A DNA stretch of 64,000 nt from Apis mellifera (taxonomy: Eukaryota; Arthropoda; Insecta; Hymenoptera; Apidae): the NCBI RefSeq assembly GCF_003254395.2, contig NC_037643.1:3509635-3573634 (forward strand), given 5' to 3'. Within the stretch, counting starts at the first letter, position 1, and the number at the start of each line of letters is the position of its first letter. Both the position numbers and the translations under genes were made by a program. The notes beneath the pieces were generated by a model, which saw only the letters and a program-made list of their open reading frames with translations, did not search any database and had not been told where the DNA came from. Below, piece by piece: positions 48,913-63,274 of the stretch.

Positions 48913-51470
48913 GAAGATGTACGTTATTAAAGGATATTAGTTAACAATGTTAGAATCGTTGTGTAGTTATCCGATAAGTGTTTATCCAAGTTTTCAATAT
49001 GATTAAAATGGGATTTCTAATCGAATGCTTCGGATCATTTCCTCGATGCGATGCTTTGCTCGGCATGACGTAAATATCGATGGGATTTAGCCCAGTTTTA
49101 TGCTTGATCTGGCCTGTACGAAGATAAGGTGAGAAGTCGATATTCTGGCGACTGGAGGAAACGTATTTCGGGATCGAATTGGAATTTCGAATCATTCGGA
49201 AGAATTTGGAATAGCAAATTGCTGTATTAATTTAAAAAAAAAAATGAGATTTTCAATAGATATTGATTTTTCTTCGTGAAATTGCAATATTGAAAAATAT
49301 GAAAATCTTCTGCTCTACTAGAATAATATATTTTTGAAATTATAACATTTCGTGTATCGTTTATCAAATATAATCAAGAAATTAAAAAGACAAATTTTTA
49401 AAATATAATAATTAAACTTTAATTATTATACATATATAATAGAAATAGAAATAGAAAAAATAGAAAAAAAAATGCTTTCGTGTTTAGACAATATGAATTT
49501 ATTAAGATTTGGATATGATTTTGAAGAGAAATAAACTTGTATCTACTTTTCCATATTTTAAAATTGAGATTGAAAGAAGAGTATATATATAATGATCATA
49601 AAATTTTTATTTTTTTCTCTGTAAACGTAATTATTTCATTAATGAACTATGTACTCCTTGTACATTTTCTTAAATCTTAAATATTTAAAATATTCAACGT
49701 TAAAAAAAGTATTTTATAAATTTTCTTTAAAGAATATACAATATTCAATTAAAATCTTTTATCTTTTCATCTAATTAAAATATAAATTAGAAAACGATAC
49801 GGATATAAAGAAATTGATCGATATTCGAATAATAACGAAACTAAAGAAAAGAAAGAAGCAAACTTCGGAATCAATTATCCTTCACGACACTGTAAATACT
49901 TCCACACCTCCATTTCACTGAAATCTCTCGAATCACAATTAGAGACAATTTTCGTCGCCTGCAAACAAGGCATGTAGTCATTTATAGGGGAAAAAAGAAG
50001 GACAACGGGCCGCATTCTACGGTCATTTTCTCGCAATTACATTCAGACCAGTTAGCAGACGGTTGCCTCGGCCATTGTCTGCCGCGTGTTCCGGGATGCC
50101 ACGCTAGAAAGTTTGAGACAACGTTAAAGGAACCATCCCTCGATGAAAGCGTCCGCTTCTTTATTGCTTGTCAACCAAGCAAACTCCCGTTGCTTTTGTC
50201 TCCGTAATAAAGTATTAAGAAATGGAAGATTTGATAAGACCATTTCTACAAAAGATTGTTTCTATCTGATGATAGATTTTCGAAGACGATGAACGATTCG
50301 GTGAAAAAAATAAGAATTTGAGAGAAATTACTGAATGAATTTTACTGAAATATGGATATAAAACTTATCGAATTGAAATTTGTAACATTCTTTAATTTAA
50401 CACGTATGGTATTAAAAATTGAATAAGTAGTATTTTTTACATAGAATGATGAAACAATAACGTTTCATCAGGAAGATCTATTTAAAAAACGTTTTAAAAT
50501 CGGTTTCATTGAAGTGGATGGCTCTCCAGTTGCCATAGAGTAAAATCAGGACGAAGTAACGACCAAATCGAAAGGAGAAACGAAGTTTTCAACAGAAAAG
50601 GACTCGATTTAAATGAGATCTTATCCGCTGTGATGCTATTGATCACGCGCGGCCAACAGGATACTTTGGAAGGCGATTCGTGATTCCTTTTGATCAAACT
50701 GAAGCGACTTGGCTAAGTTTTAACCACGAATCAAGATACCAACTTCTCCATCCATCGACTAGCTCAAGTTTTTCCCCCCTTACAGTTTATAAATATGTGA
50801 TCGATAACCGTGGCATCGCGCAATTAAATTTTCTATACTTCTTGCTCCGAGAATTTCTCTCGTTTCTCTCGTTCCATCTTCGAATACTAAAAGAAAGGGA
50901 AAAAATCAAATACGCGCCGATGGAATTTTCACTGAAAAATTTGAAACTTTTCCGCATAATTACCGAGACGATAAAAGATAATCGTGGAGATTGAACTACT
51001 CGATGTTAAATGAAACGAATTCGAAGAAACATTTGTAACGATAAAATTCCTGGAACGTTTTTATAAACTATTAAAAATTATTATATTTAAAGTACGCCTA
51101 TGTTTTATTATTTTAGGAATGGGAGGAAATATGATAGAATTAGAATTAAAAAAAAAATTATTTGATTAGTAAATCAATCATCCTTTTTGATTATTATACT
51201 GTGAAAGCAATGGCAAATATTATAATCCAATAAATATGAATACAAAGAGTGAGAAATATTGATTTCTCAACTTATTAAGAAATAACATTAATCAAGAAAA
51301 GAAATGAAAAATGATATTTCGTTGAATTCTAATAACAACGAAAACAATTTATTTAGATATTCGATATACGTACACGTATAAAATAAATTTAACAAAAGTG
51401 CATAGGAAAAAGAGGAGCGAAATATTTTCAACAAAGTGCTATCCTCGTGTACGCAAAGTCAGCAACAAGA
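48913..51470. other. AT-rich stretch, no gene seen
   Basis: A small GC-richer patch at 49,980-50,160 (around GGCCGCATTCTACGG) is the only departure from AT-rich sequence. Short frames at 48,950-49,195 and 50,680-50,994 show no domain or splice support. Confidence 0.5.
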
Positions 51471-53340
51471 AGAGAAAGAAATAAGAAAGCGTGAAATCCT
51501 GGAGCTGTCGCTCGTCCGGAAATAAAACTTATCCGAAAGCAGGAGTGAAGGCATCGAGAGGATCGGTTCGTGAACGTTTGATAGGAAGGAGCGAGCAGGA
51601 TGGGGAGGAGGGTGGGATTAACGAAAAGAAAATCGATGAGACGAGGTTATCGGTGATAGGGTGAGAGGATGATGCAAAAACGAAGATTGGTTAGAAGGGA
51701 GCAGTGGAGCAAGGCTCGAAAGCTCAGAAGGATTGGAAGCGAGGTGTAACATGGAGGATCTGAGAAAGTTGGATCGCAAGCAACCGGATCAGGTTGGAAA
51801 AGTGTTTAGGGTCGCGGGTTATGCTCGGATGCACCGGCAAATGAGATCGAGTGAAAACTCCTGCCCCTCCCCCGTGGATCGAAGCGATCTTTCCCTCCCC
51901 CGGAATGTATCACCCCGGTGTAGAAGCGCGTGATTAATGGCCCTCTCATGGAAAAGAATCTCGTTTACGTCGTAGAAAGACGTGATAGAGCCAACCCTGT
52001 CGGCTTACAATTGATTCAACCTCTTGGAATACGTGTTTTTCTGATCGACCGCCGGAAGTTCTTTTCTCGAACCTCTTACGCTGGAAAATTGCTGACGCTC
52101 GTAACGGGAATACAATTGATGGATACATTCGATATTTATTATCTTTTCTTCTTTACATTTTATACGATTTATTACAATTTAAATACATCATTGAAATATA
52201 CATTACTTTCAGCAATTTCGTTTCAATGAAAAAGTATAATTTATCTTGATCGTGTATCAATACGTGTTGTTTAAATTTTGAATAGAAAATCTTTCGATCA
52301 AGTTTCCATTTCGTTACAAGATATGTTAATTAAATGAAAACAACAATGTGCCAAAAATATAATTCAAGCTTATCATTAAATCACAGATTATTCTTAAAAT
52401 TTATACTCTTGAAAATTTAAGACAAGATTATAACATGTTAATCTCGATCGTACGAGATTATTAAACAATGTTTCTGCAAGATAATTCCTGTAAAAATTCA
52501 CCGTGACATCTCGCCGCCACAACGACTCATAATAACCATTATCGCGGTTTAATATCAGAAACTTGAGAAACCTCAAAGTCTTCATAATCACATCATCAAT
52601 CTCTCCTCTCTACTTGAACCGAATCAATCTCTTCCCCCTCACTCTCCCTTGAAAAAGAGGTGTACACCGTGGAAGGAACTCTTATCAAAATAAATTCCAG
52701 CCAGGCTCCATCTTTTCTCGGTGGTGTGGCGCTTTACAAAATTCAAGGAACACCATCCCCGTTGCAATATTAATCTTTCAATCTTCCGGACGTGGCTGCC
52801 GCTGCGGAACCATGCGGCAAAGTGCGCAACTCAATTATCAACCGCGCTCCATGCCAAAAACTTTTCGCCTCGTCATTGATCAAATAAAAGTTTGATGCCG
52901 TGAAAACGTTTGATAAAGGAAGGTGCGGACGAAAAATAAGAAACAGCTCTTTCGGCTATCCCCATAAGATGGAACGATGCGCCTGTATCTATGATAAGAG
53001 ATGGGGGGATGGGGACAGCGAACGAATCAAGATACCGGTGAACATGATAGAGGAGCGTGTCCCAAAGTAGAAACCGGCAGGGCCACCTCGTTCTTCGAGA
53101 CGAAGATGAATGATATCGGGTTGAATCCCGACAGAATCCATCCACCTTCGACTTACCGGCCGCCACCGCGAGCCATCTTCTTCTTCTCCTTCCCCTTCTT
53201 CGTTTATTTCTTTCTCTCGTCGTTGGATGTTTCTTCTTACCTTTGTCACCAACGATTACCCTCGCCAGGCAAATTTTTATCCTCCGTTCTTTTTATTTTT
53301 CTTACTTTCCCTTGTTCATCGATGAATTAAGAAGATTGAG
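51471..53340. other. Mixed-composition stretch, no gene supported
   Basis: 51,480-52,110 and 52,620-53,300 are GC-richer and G/A- or C/T-skewed, separated by AT-rich DNA. Frames such as 51,733-51,933 and 53,001-53,330 overlap opposing frames and lack recognised domains. They could hide short exons or regulatory DNA. Confidence 0.35.
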
Positions 53341-56300
53341 CAACGTTTCTTTCAACGTTGATTTTTAATTTTTGAGATGATGGTATTATTGGAAGAGGAG
53401 GATAAAGGAAGCTTAGATTCAAGATGATGGAAGATTTGGAAATTGATATTTTATACGAGTAATAAAGGATTCAATGGAAAATTGGAGAATCGAAGGAATG
53501 AGTATGTAATGGAAATACGAATGATACAGAAAGATTATTTTTAAAAATAATATAGAGTATTATGAGGACATTTTTGGAAACTGGTTTTCGAATAGATAAG
53601 TTTTAGACAAATTTTATTATGAATTTTTAAATTCTCATGAATACATACGGTCTCTTAAGTTTAAAATTCGTACTACTTTTTCCTTCTTTGAAGGTTTCAA
53701 TTATTGAACAAGAGGATAAGTAAAAGTGTAAGATAGATGGAAAATAAATATGAAAATATCAAGCTAATATTACAAGAATTTTAATATAATATAATAAAAT
53801 TGTTATAACAAGATATTTGTTGCCGAATTTCATACTATAAATGTTTGTACTCGTTCGACTTATTTTCCATACAATTATGTGGAAACGAGATATCAAGAAG
53901 GAATTTCCGTGGAACGTCATCGTGGAATTTACTTACAGGAAAAACTGGAAGGATGTTCAGTTGATCGGGGAATGCAAATCTCGGGGGGCTTTTTAATTAG
54001 CTGCCGTCCCCGTTTAAACGCGGCCTAAGTTGTTCCATGACAGGATCCGAGATTCAAGTCGAAATTGAATTTCGCCAAAGAATGAGAAGAGTTCTTCGGG
54101 AAATCGAATCAGGGCCAGATCTCCTGACACCTCGTTAGGTGGAAAATTCCATCGGATATCAACGAGAGAATGGAAACGTTCCCTGGAATATAACGTTATT
54201 TTCCTTGAATGTAATTTAATTTAAATATATCTGGCTCTCATATAAATATTATTAGCGAATCAATGATCCTCGAATTCTCTAATTTTAATCTAATTTCAAA
54301 CCATATAATTTCGAACGAATATCGATCTCTTTGACGTGTATCAATTGGTATTATTATAGATCCTGTCAATTTTCCGCTAAGAAAATTTAATAAATTGACA
54401 GATTGGAAGATTTCATCTTTTTTTAATTTTACGTATAATTGATGTATTTCAAAGGCTGTTTTTTAGAGAAAGCTAAAATTTGTTTCTAAATTTATAAACA
54501 ATTAAACAATTAAAAATTAATTTTCTTAAAATACTTTTTCTGAGTTATGATACTTTATACAAGATCGATTAGGTATTTTGATTTTTAAAATAAATATATA
54601 ATTGTCATATTTTTTTCAAAATAATTAATGAAACTAATAATAAATCAACTTCAATTTTATTTTACTTTAGAAATAATTCATCTGAAATTTTTTATAAGAA
54701 TAACTCTTTCTTCTATCGCGAATAAATAATTTTGTTACGACATTGTCGTTGAAAAAACTGATTATCCGCGCCATCTAGAGAGAGGTGGAACTTGTAAAAA
54801 TCGTTAGAGTAAAAGGAGAATCGAATGAAATGATGGGAAGGGATCGCTTGTCCACGACAACACGATCGAAACGGAACGAGATGATTCTCAGGGGAGAGAC
54901 GGTTGGTCAAATCAGTTTTCACTGTCTTTTATTATGTTGGCCTTCAGTACATGGCCAGACGCGAGACAATATACTTGATTGCTGAGTTCTACGAACCGGA
55001 TTTCGAATTGTTTGGCGTTGAAAATTGAATAACCGAGGAAGCGAACTCGCGACTACTTGAGAATTTCAGTTCATATGGTAATTTGATGAGTTTTCTAAAG
55101 TTTTCTTTCCCCTAAGAACGTTCAATCTCGGTGGAATTAATAAGTGAATTATTGAAACGGGGCAATTTTTATGGAAATAAAACGAATTGGAATAAATTTT
55201 GATAATTATTAACTCGTTATCTTTCAATCTCAATAACAATGAAAGTTTTATCGAATTTGTTACTTTTATATTCTCTTATCTTCTCTAATAATTATTTCGG
55301 TAAATTAGTTTTACTTAAAGTTTTATTTTTGTAAAGTTTGATAAATTTATCGCTATATCGATAATTTCATACATTATCCATAAATGTTTTATTATAAAAG
55401 TGAATTTTTGAAACGAAAGGATTTCCTTCTATTTATATCCAAAATCCTAAATGTTATCAATTTAATGATATATCAACAAGAAACAATCTCCAGTCAGGAA
55501 ATCGGATATTCAATGTTTTATGCGTGACATCGTCCCATAAAACGAACCGAAATCGATACCTTCAGAAACACCCTACGATATCCCGCCTAGTTCCTTCAAA
55601 ATCCAATTAAGGTTTAAGAGCTCCCAATCTAACCATTTCAGAGGTTGATACAATAACAATTTCAATTCATCCCCGTAAATCTCTAAATCTGTATGGTTAT
55701 AAATATAATAACCAAATCGTCACGAACCAATCAACGATCGAATTGAGATGCAAATCTTCCTTTCGAAGTTTTTCATTTTGAATTCTTCGATTCATTTTAT
55801 GAGATGAAAAATCATGGATATCAATGGATAAAACTTTTTAAAATGAAATATTTAATTTATTAATTCTTTCATATTTGATGTTAAATAAATTGAATAATAA
55901 ATATATTTCTTTTCAGTGAAAAAAGTCTCAAATATATTATATTTTCTTTATAGAAATTTCGCAAAAAAAAAAAAAAAAAAAGAAAAAACGTTTATCATAG
56001 ATAAAATTAATAAAAATGAACTTTTCCTTTATTTGTGAACAAATTTGATGTTGAAATGATTGAAAAGATTAAATAATTACAGAAAGTTTGACACAAAATC
56101 CAATTTATATTCTTATGTAAAAATATAGAAATTACTAATATTAAGCAATAAATATACAATAGGAAGAATTTCAAATGAATTCAAATAAAATATATACATA
56201 TAAGAATGTGATAAATAGTTTAATTTCTTGATATCCATTTTAAAATCGATTTTTTTTAAAGAGGTTCATTACAATTATTAATATTCAAAATACGAATAAA

Positions 56301-58560
56301 TATATTTACAGAATATAATTATATGGGAATATAGAATATAATTAGTATAGAATGTTACAATGCAATTATAGAATCACGAAATTCATAAATTTCCGTTTAG
56401 ATATACGGAAGTTGAAGTTGAAGTTCATGGTTTACTGCTGCTATCTCTTCTGAGCAATTGCTTCGACACGATATTACGTTTCGCCTGGAGAACTTTGGAT
56501 TTAAATGACTAGAAATTTCATATATTGATCCTGATTTCCTGCAACTGTCCATGTCATATATCATATACCTGTTATCTACGTTACAATATATTATAAAGCA
56601 AAAAATTGAGACGAATTAAAAGTCTCTGTGATTTAAATGGTTCCCGTATATCATTTCCATTAGATAAATTGAGGTCGATGTTGTAGTGCTTATCACCAAC
56701 AAGAAAAAAATATTAGATTGTAATAAGTTCGTGGTTCTTTGCGAGAATATTAAAATTAGACAGTTTAAAAAACATCCAAACAATTTTTTGTGTTATTGGA
56801 GAATTATTTTTTTTCTAAGTGCCATATTTATTTCTCCTTTATAGTTGCTTTTAATTAATTCATTAAAACATGATATTTTTTCCTATTAAACGTATGATAT
56901 TAATTCATTTGTTAATACAAATGGATTACACTAATATGATATTAAATTCGATACTTTTAGATTTAATTAAAATAAAAATACAAATAATTTTAGTACAAAC
57001 TAGCAAATGAGTTTCACTGTAATAGATGTTAGAATGAAGTAATGCATAAGAATGTGAAACAGCATGTGTTAATACTATAGCTGCATGCATTAAGTAAACG
57101 AAGTATTCATTTTCATTGAGCATAGTTAAACGTGAAAGCTATATATATATACACACATTTGCGAACTGTTTAATTTTTCTGCACGTTGCTGTTTAGGAAG
57201 GAAAAAAAGGAGATGTGTACATATATGAATAATATTTTCAATGGAAATTGATAAAAAGAGAACAGATCGATAAAAATAGAAAATCAGATTAACACAGTTT
57301 AAGATACATTGAAAGCAATTTAGAAATTTTATACGTCATGATAAAATATAAAGTAATATAAATCTTAAATATAAATTTTTCATCTCGAATTTCACCTCGA
57401 AGAGTTTCAATCTTCGTAAGAACTTCTTAAACAACTCACAATAATTATAGTTTTATTTCTACTTAAATAGCAGTAAATTTAAAAATCTATCTTCTCTTGG
57501 ATAAGATTCTTCAAGAAGTGAAACTTTACGATTGTACTTTTTTTAAGAGCACGTAAATAGTATCTCGCGTTTAATCTTGCTTTAAACGTAGACTATAAAG
57601 TTTTTGTTATCAAATCTAAGAGGAAACGTTTCAGTAATATGAATAAAATAGTGAACGTTGTAAAGAAGTAAAAGATGTTCACGCTTGCATTATTTGTTAT
57701 GAGATCACTTAATTTCATTTTATGAAAATTTTTTCCATCTTCTATTTTACTAAAGTTATTGGGTTTATTTTGCAGTATTTGTTCACCGATGAAATTATGT
57801 ATCGTATAAATATTAGGTATATTTAATATTAAATAATGATTGTTCAAATATGAAAGAATTTAAAAATATTTAACTTGTTTGAAAAATTCAACAGTATGGG
57901 CGTGAATCACGAGATTTCATCAAAGTTAAGTTACTCTTAAAGAGTTCGTTTTATCCCATCCTTTTCTTAAGCCCCTTGTTAAAAGAAGACCCATTAATCA
58001 GCTCATTCTTTGTCAGCGCCAATTGCTCATCTTTCTATAATCTTTTGTCAAAAGCTGTATACAATTTCATTGCTTTTAATATATTTTAACAAAATTTATA
58101 ACAAGCCATCGTTAAAAGTTAAAATACGAACATAAAATTAAATATTTTCTAATATTTCATAAGATAATATTTTTCACATTTATATTCTTACGTTTAAATT
58201 TTCTTAATTCGTTTCAGAAATTGTATTATATTTATATTGTATTATATTAACGGGCTAAGAATCATAATCGTGTAGATTATATTCATATTTAAAAGAAAGA
58301 ATAGCTGTCTCTGTGTATTTTTATATTTTGCAAATATTTCATTCGAAACATATTTTCTATTGTTTAAATTCTACATGCAAATAATATTTCTATTTTAATA
58401 ATAGAACACGATTTTGGTTATCACAAAATCAACAAAGTCATTGAACGATAATATTTCTTGGATAAAACCAAGACATCGTATTTATTTTTAAAATAATTTG
58501 ACGATTTATGATATGAAAAACTGATTATTTGAACTTTACACATCCTCATTTACTCGCAAA
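53341..58560. other. AT-rich stretch, likely intronic or intergenic
   Basis: No supported exon. Local features are a GC-richer patch at 53,890-54,190, a CTCF-like site at 54,768-54,780 (separate entry) and a poly-A tract at about 55,963-55,981. Short frames appear to be chance. Confidence 0.5.
54768..54780 (-). promoter_or_regulatory. CTCF-like motif
   Basis: GCGCCATCTAGAG is the complement of CTCTAGATGGCGC, matching CNNNAGRTGGCGC, the core known for Drosophila CTCF. It is a single site, opposite in orientation to the three at 48.6 kb. Binding is inferred from the motif only. Confidence 0.4.
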
Positions 58561-59013
58561 TCGACTTTCACGGTGGTTTATTCTTTTCAAGTGAGCCAAA
58601 GTGAGCAAACCACCGCGAAACAGTTAATGATCCAAATAAAAGTAAGAAATCGGGACAAAGAGTGGAGAGTTGAAAAAAAAAAAAAACAGCATGGAAATAA
58701 AAGAAATGAAATGCCCATGGTACGCGTTACGCGGCGAAAACAAAGGGTCGCAATTTTCACGGGCTCTTTATTAAAACCGCTAAGTCCGTTTCGGTATAAT
58801 GAAATTAAAAGTAAACGTCGCTCGCGATTTATTCTTGCGAGTGTCGCGGCTTTCAGCTTGAATTTTCACGTTCGAAATAGAGAATGTATCTATGGAAAAA
58901 TCAGCTTTGACCAATCTGGTTTTATCCGTTCGAAATAATATAACAGTGATGGAATCTCATCTACGACACGATTGATGATTGGAGCATTAAAAAAGTAAGA
59001 AAGAAGAGTATAC

Positions 59014-59482
59014 ATTTGGAAGAAGAATAGGAAAAACTCTCTTTAGAATAATTTAGAAAAAATAATAAGAAGATTAAATTTTATTTTTACTTTGGAAGAA
59101 GAATAGGAAAAACTCTCTTTACAATAATTTAGAAAAAATGATTAGAAGATTAAATTTTATTTTTATTTTGGAAGAAGAATAGAAAAAACTCTCTTTACAA
59201 TAATTTAGAAAAAATGATTAGAAGATTAAATTTTATTTTTACTTTGGAAGAAGAATAGGAAAAACTCTCTTTACAATAATTTAGAAAAAATGATTAGAAG
59301 ATTAAATTTTATTTTTACTTTGGAAGAAGAATAGAAAAAACTCTAAAGCTTTACAATAATTTAAAAAAAATAATTACAAGATTAAATTTTATTTTTACTT
59401 TGGAAGAAGAATAGGAAAAATTCTAAAGCTTTACAATAATTTAAAAAAAATGATTAGAAGATTAAATTTTATTTTTACTTTG
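59014..59482 (+). repeat. ~78-bp tandem repeat, 6 units
   Basis: Units start with TTTGGAAGAAGAATAGGAAAA at about 59,014, 59,091, 59,167, 59,243, 59,319 and 59,399, and end in GATTAAATTTTATTTTTAC. The last two carry a CTCTAAAGCTTTACA or TTCTAAAGCTTTACA variant. Confidence 0.92.
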
Positions 59483-61444
59483 TATCAAATTCTTCATTAG
59501 TTATAATAAATATAGTTCAAAGTTTTAAAGTATCGACGTGACATTATAAGCAAGCTACAACATAAATATCAACGCGATACGTGTACGTCAATAATCGAGG
59601 CGCCGAATACATTAAAAGGTCTGCTACCTGTGTCGTCGATTCAGTTAACCATCGAGCTTGCGTGCACGCGTTAAAACCTTGTACGTGTAATCTTTTGGAT
59701 TTAATCATAAGATAATTCAGATTTCCATGAGATTATTTTTAAAAAACAATTTTTCATAAACGTAATATAAAACAGGAAAAATTCTAGGAATCTAAAAAAA
59801 TTTCCAATTTGCTTCAAATCAATAATCAACAATTTACATTCATTGTTTTCTCTCTTTTTGTATTTCTTTCTTTTATATTCTTTGAAATTACTTTCATTTT
59901 CATTTTATAAATTTCATAATTTGATCGATATTTTACAATACTCTGAATTTCAAAGAGTGAAGTAGTAGAATCTTTTCAAGAATCCTCTATCCCAGATTCC
60001 ACAAATTTCTTTAAACTTCTGGAAATCTCTGATTTGAGAGATAGTTTCCTTCTTAACTCTTAAAATTCTCTAATATCTTCGCACGGTCATCAAATCCTTT
60101 TAACGTAACGAAATCCTGCTTAAAATTTAAAATTAATCAAGCCAATTTCCACTAATTCTTTCCATTCTAATTCATCACCTTTTCACCGTGTTCCACGGCT
60201 GACAATAAAGTCCGAAAAGAAAAGGAATCCTCCTCCACCACAGACAAGACTTCAAATAGTTTCCCGGGAGTTACATTCCATTCTAAATTTTCAAATTACC
60301 GGATTATCTGGATGGAAAGTAGCTGGCGTGGCAGGTATTCGGATCGCTTAACGTCGACTTGCGGTTTTAAGCTCGATTATGTCGACGCTTCCTTCGAAGC
60401 GTTGGCTCCTTTTAAATAAAGAAGAAGAAGAAGAATCACGTTCCTAGACAAAACGAATGACTGAAATTCCATCATGATGGAACCTTGAGCTTCTTCGAGC
60501 GATATTTTATTCACCACGAAGAGAATAATCACCGAGAGTTGAACGAGATGGGGTTGTCACTCGCTCGAAATGGAAATCTTTAATAATTTCGCGTGTTCGT
60601 GTGTTTTAGGGATAATTTCACGTTGGATCCGCGTTGTGAATGATTATAACTTAGCGTCATACCGTGTGATAGCGTCATATGTAACGTGATTTTTCATGAA
60701 GTTGAATTTAAAACAATGATACGACAGGAAGAGAAGAAGAACGAAAAATTCTTTATAAGAAAATAAAAGAAGATAATGGAAGTAAGTTTTGTTCCAAATA
60801 CTTTGTCAAATTTTCTTTATTTTTTTAAAGATTTTTAATCGTTTTTGTTGAATGTATAATGTTAATTTTTTAGACAAAGTAAAAATAATGAGTTTATGGT
60901 AAAGTAATGATCATTTTAAATGGTCGTTTTATTTTTGCAATTACTTATAGTGATTATAAATTATAATTTGAAATAATCGAGACATTAATAATTATTTTAT
61001 ATAAAACATATTCGTTTGTATTATAATTTCATCCATAATTATTGAAAATTTGATAGATCTAGATTAGAAAAATATCCTGTGAAACTTTTCCACTTTTCTG
61101 CACTTTATTTTTACTAAAAAGATAAAAAAAGGAAAAAAACAAAGTAATAATTACAAATCACAATTAAAATGATCAATTACACGTTAACTTAGCAAAGATC
61201 TATAAGAAAGATTAGAAAGATTTAACTTTCACAACACTAATTAATCCGAATTCCAATAAAAAAAAAATGACAACAACGTCGTTTAAATCAGTTTAAAATA
61301 GTAGATATCTCATTAATCATAAACCATTTCAGATAAAACGTTGAATACCGATCGGACCATAAAGGATTAACGTAATCGGATCTCTCTGACGTTCACTTCG
61401 CTTAATACCGCTTACACAATTTCCATCGATCCGGTAAGCCAAGT

Positions 61445-61447
<3 letters not shown>
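59483..61447. other. AT-rich stretch, no gene seen
   Basis: Slightly GC-richer patches lie at 59,565-59,690 and 60,300-60,420, and a short (GAA)n at about 60,420-60,434. No supported exon. Confidence 0.5.

Positions 61448-61477
<30 letters not shown>
61448..61477 (+). repeat. A30 homopolymer
   Basis: Thirty consecutive A residues. It produces a spurious poly-Phe frame on the minus strand. Confidence 0.93.
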
Positions 61478-61479
<2 letters not shown>

Positions 61480-62065
61480 GTCCAAGAAACGGTCAGTCGC
61501 GAACAGTAACTTCCATATACCTCCGCGTAACGATCGACTAACTGAAACGTCTCTGTAACAGGCGTGAGATAATGCGGTCGATCGAGAAACGATACCGTCG
61601 TAAGAAGCCTGGTCAACGTGTAAAAAGCGCGGAACACTTTCGTGAGAGGGGTGGGGTGGGGTGGTCAATGTTATGTCATTCGATTGTGCTCCGATCGATA
61701 CGATCTCGGCACCGCCACTGAATCGCCGTCTCGTTTCAGTGATCGTGGAAAGCGTGAAATTGTTCGTGCCGCACGTTTCGCGATTTGTTCGACTTTTCGA
61801 TCGAGTTATGCTGAGAGTTAAAGAAATTGAAAGAATAAATTTTAATTCTTTGTTGATGATATGGAAAGAGAGGAAAAAATTGGGAAATCTCGTCGAGTAA
61901 CTTTTGCAATAGAGAAAAGATTTGAGAATAAATTAAATGTGTGTGTACGTGGTTTTGAAGGCGAGAATGTTGGAAAAAGACGAAGTTGAAAGGAAAGGAT
62001 GAAAGGATTCTAATTCGTTATTAATGGAATAAAAAGAAAAACTGGGAAATTCCATTGAATAACTT

Positions 62066-62067
<2 letters not shown>
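61478..62067. other. Mixed stretch between the two homopolymers, no gene called
   Basis: GC-richer at 61,480-61,800, with a frame at 61,661-61,900 and opposing frames on the minus strand; none has a recognised domain. The GTGGGGTGGGGTGG run at about 61,650 is a local G-rich feature. Confidence 0.4.

Positions 62068-62097
<30 letters not shown>
62068..62097 (+). repeat. T30 homopolymer
   Basis: Thirty consecutive T residues, about 590 bases after the A30 tract and in the opposite sense. Confidence 0.93.
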
Positions 62098-62098
<1 letters not shown>

Positions 62099-62739
62099 AT
62101 AATTGGAGGTTATCGTTAGCAACGTGGATTTGGAAAGGAATTTCTCTGGCGTGGTTTTGGTTGCGAAAATGTCGGGATTTCTGGGAATTTGCACGTATTA
62201 AAATTCGTGGTGAACTGGGTCGCTTATTATAGTTAATGGCCAATTTTAATTACACACTGATGCTTTGTTCGTGGTATAATTGTTAAAAGTGTCGAGTAGA
62301 ATATTTATACGAGAATGCGATCAATCTACGATTATTTTATTAATTCTGGAATTTGTTTAAATTGATATATTAATTGCATTTGATTATTAGTTGATTACTG
62401 GGTCACGTTACTTTACTTCTAATTATAATTTGTAACTTTAAAAACAAAACATTTGATTTCGAGTTTGTGTGAAAAAGAAATATAAATTATTTTTCAAATA
62501 GCAAAAACTAAGCTTTGCATTAGCCTTTGCGATCAATCAAAATATATTAAAATATATAATAATTTCAATTTTCTTTTGAATTAAACAATACAGAAGGACT
62601 AATATTATTATTGAAGGAAAAGGTTGAATCCTCTTTTTTCGAATTTCTTAATAAAATTTAACATATTTCTGACAATCATTTAACTAAGATTCAATTAACA
62701 TTTGCATTAAAAGATTGCTTCCACTTTGAATCACGTAGC

Positions 62740-63072
62740 AACCACGCGATATCGATGAAAAATATTAAAACGGATCAATTCCTACTCGAAAAGCTTGAAA
62801 CTAATTCCATTAATAACTCTCGAGAATTCCCTGTATCTCCTTTTTCCAATGGAAACGCGTCGATTTTTCGAAGCGGCCGTACCAAAATCTATCGTCTCGT
62901 GGAAGGCTTGGAAGTCGTTGCGAAATCCCTTGGATCTCCGGCATCTGCCGCCGATATCCCTTCTGCGGAAGAAAATTCGCAACAGAGCCGAGTGGGAGGA
63001 GGTGGATAAAGCAGCCTCTGCCCAAGTTTACCAACAAACGACACCGATATCGATATCGAGAGTATCGGAACC
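62740..63072 (+). other. Probable 5' leader or upstream region of the 63,073 exon
   Basis: The sequence becomes GC-rich from about 62,860 and leads directly into the start codon at 63,073. A CGATATCGATATCG run sits just upstream (about 63,045-63,058). Overlapping frames on both strands (for example 62,810-63,283 minus) are shadows of this composition. The start of transcription is not identifiable. Confidence 0.4.
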
Positions 63073-63274
63073 ATGAGGCGTGGGCCGGTCGTCGCGTTGC
63101 TTCTTCTCGTCTGTTGCGGTTCGCTCGAGGCTCGAGGTCGCGACGACACCGGCTTCGTGAACGTCGAATCGATGCGTCGAGATGTCCGCGAAATGGCGTT
63201 CCAGGATTTACTCGGCGAGGGGACCTCGCCGGAAGAACAACAAGTCCCCAAAAAGCGCATGAAGAATGCTTCCG
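63073..63274 (+). CDS. Signal-peptide exon of an unrecognised secreted protein (partial)
   Basis: The ATG at 63,073 has a favourable context (GGAACC before ATG). It opens with two arginines, then a hydrophobic core at residues 5-15 (PVVALLLLVCC) and a small-residue region around Gly-Ser-Leu-Glu-Ala, giving a classic signal peptide likely cleaved near residues 20-22. The rest (residues 23-67) is polar and charged, with a KK-R-K basic stretch near residues 60-64. The exon ends at 63,274 before a consensus GTATGT donor after 67 codons plus one base, so the next exon must be in phase 1. The downstream exons lie outside the window. Candidates include a neuropeptide or growth-factor precursor or another secreted protein; I do not recognise the family. 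Confidence 0.55.
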
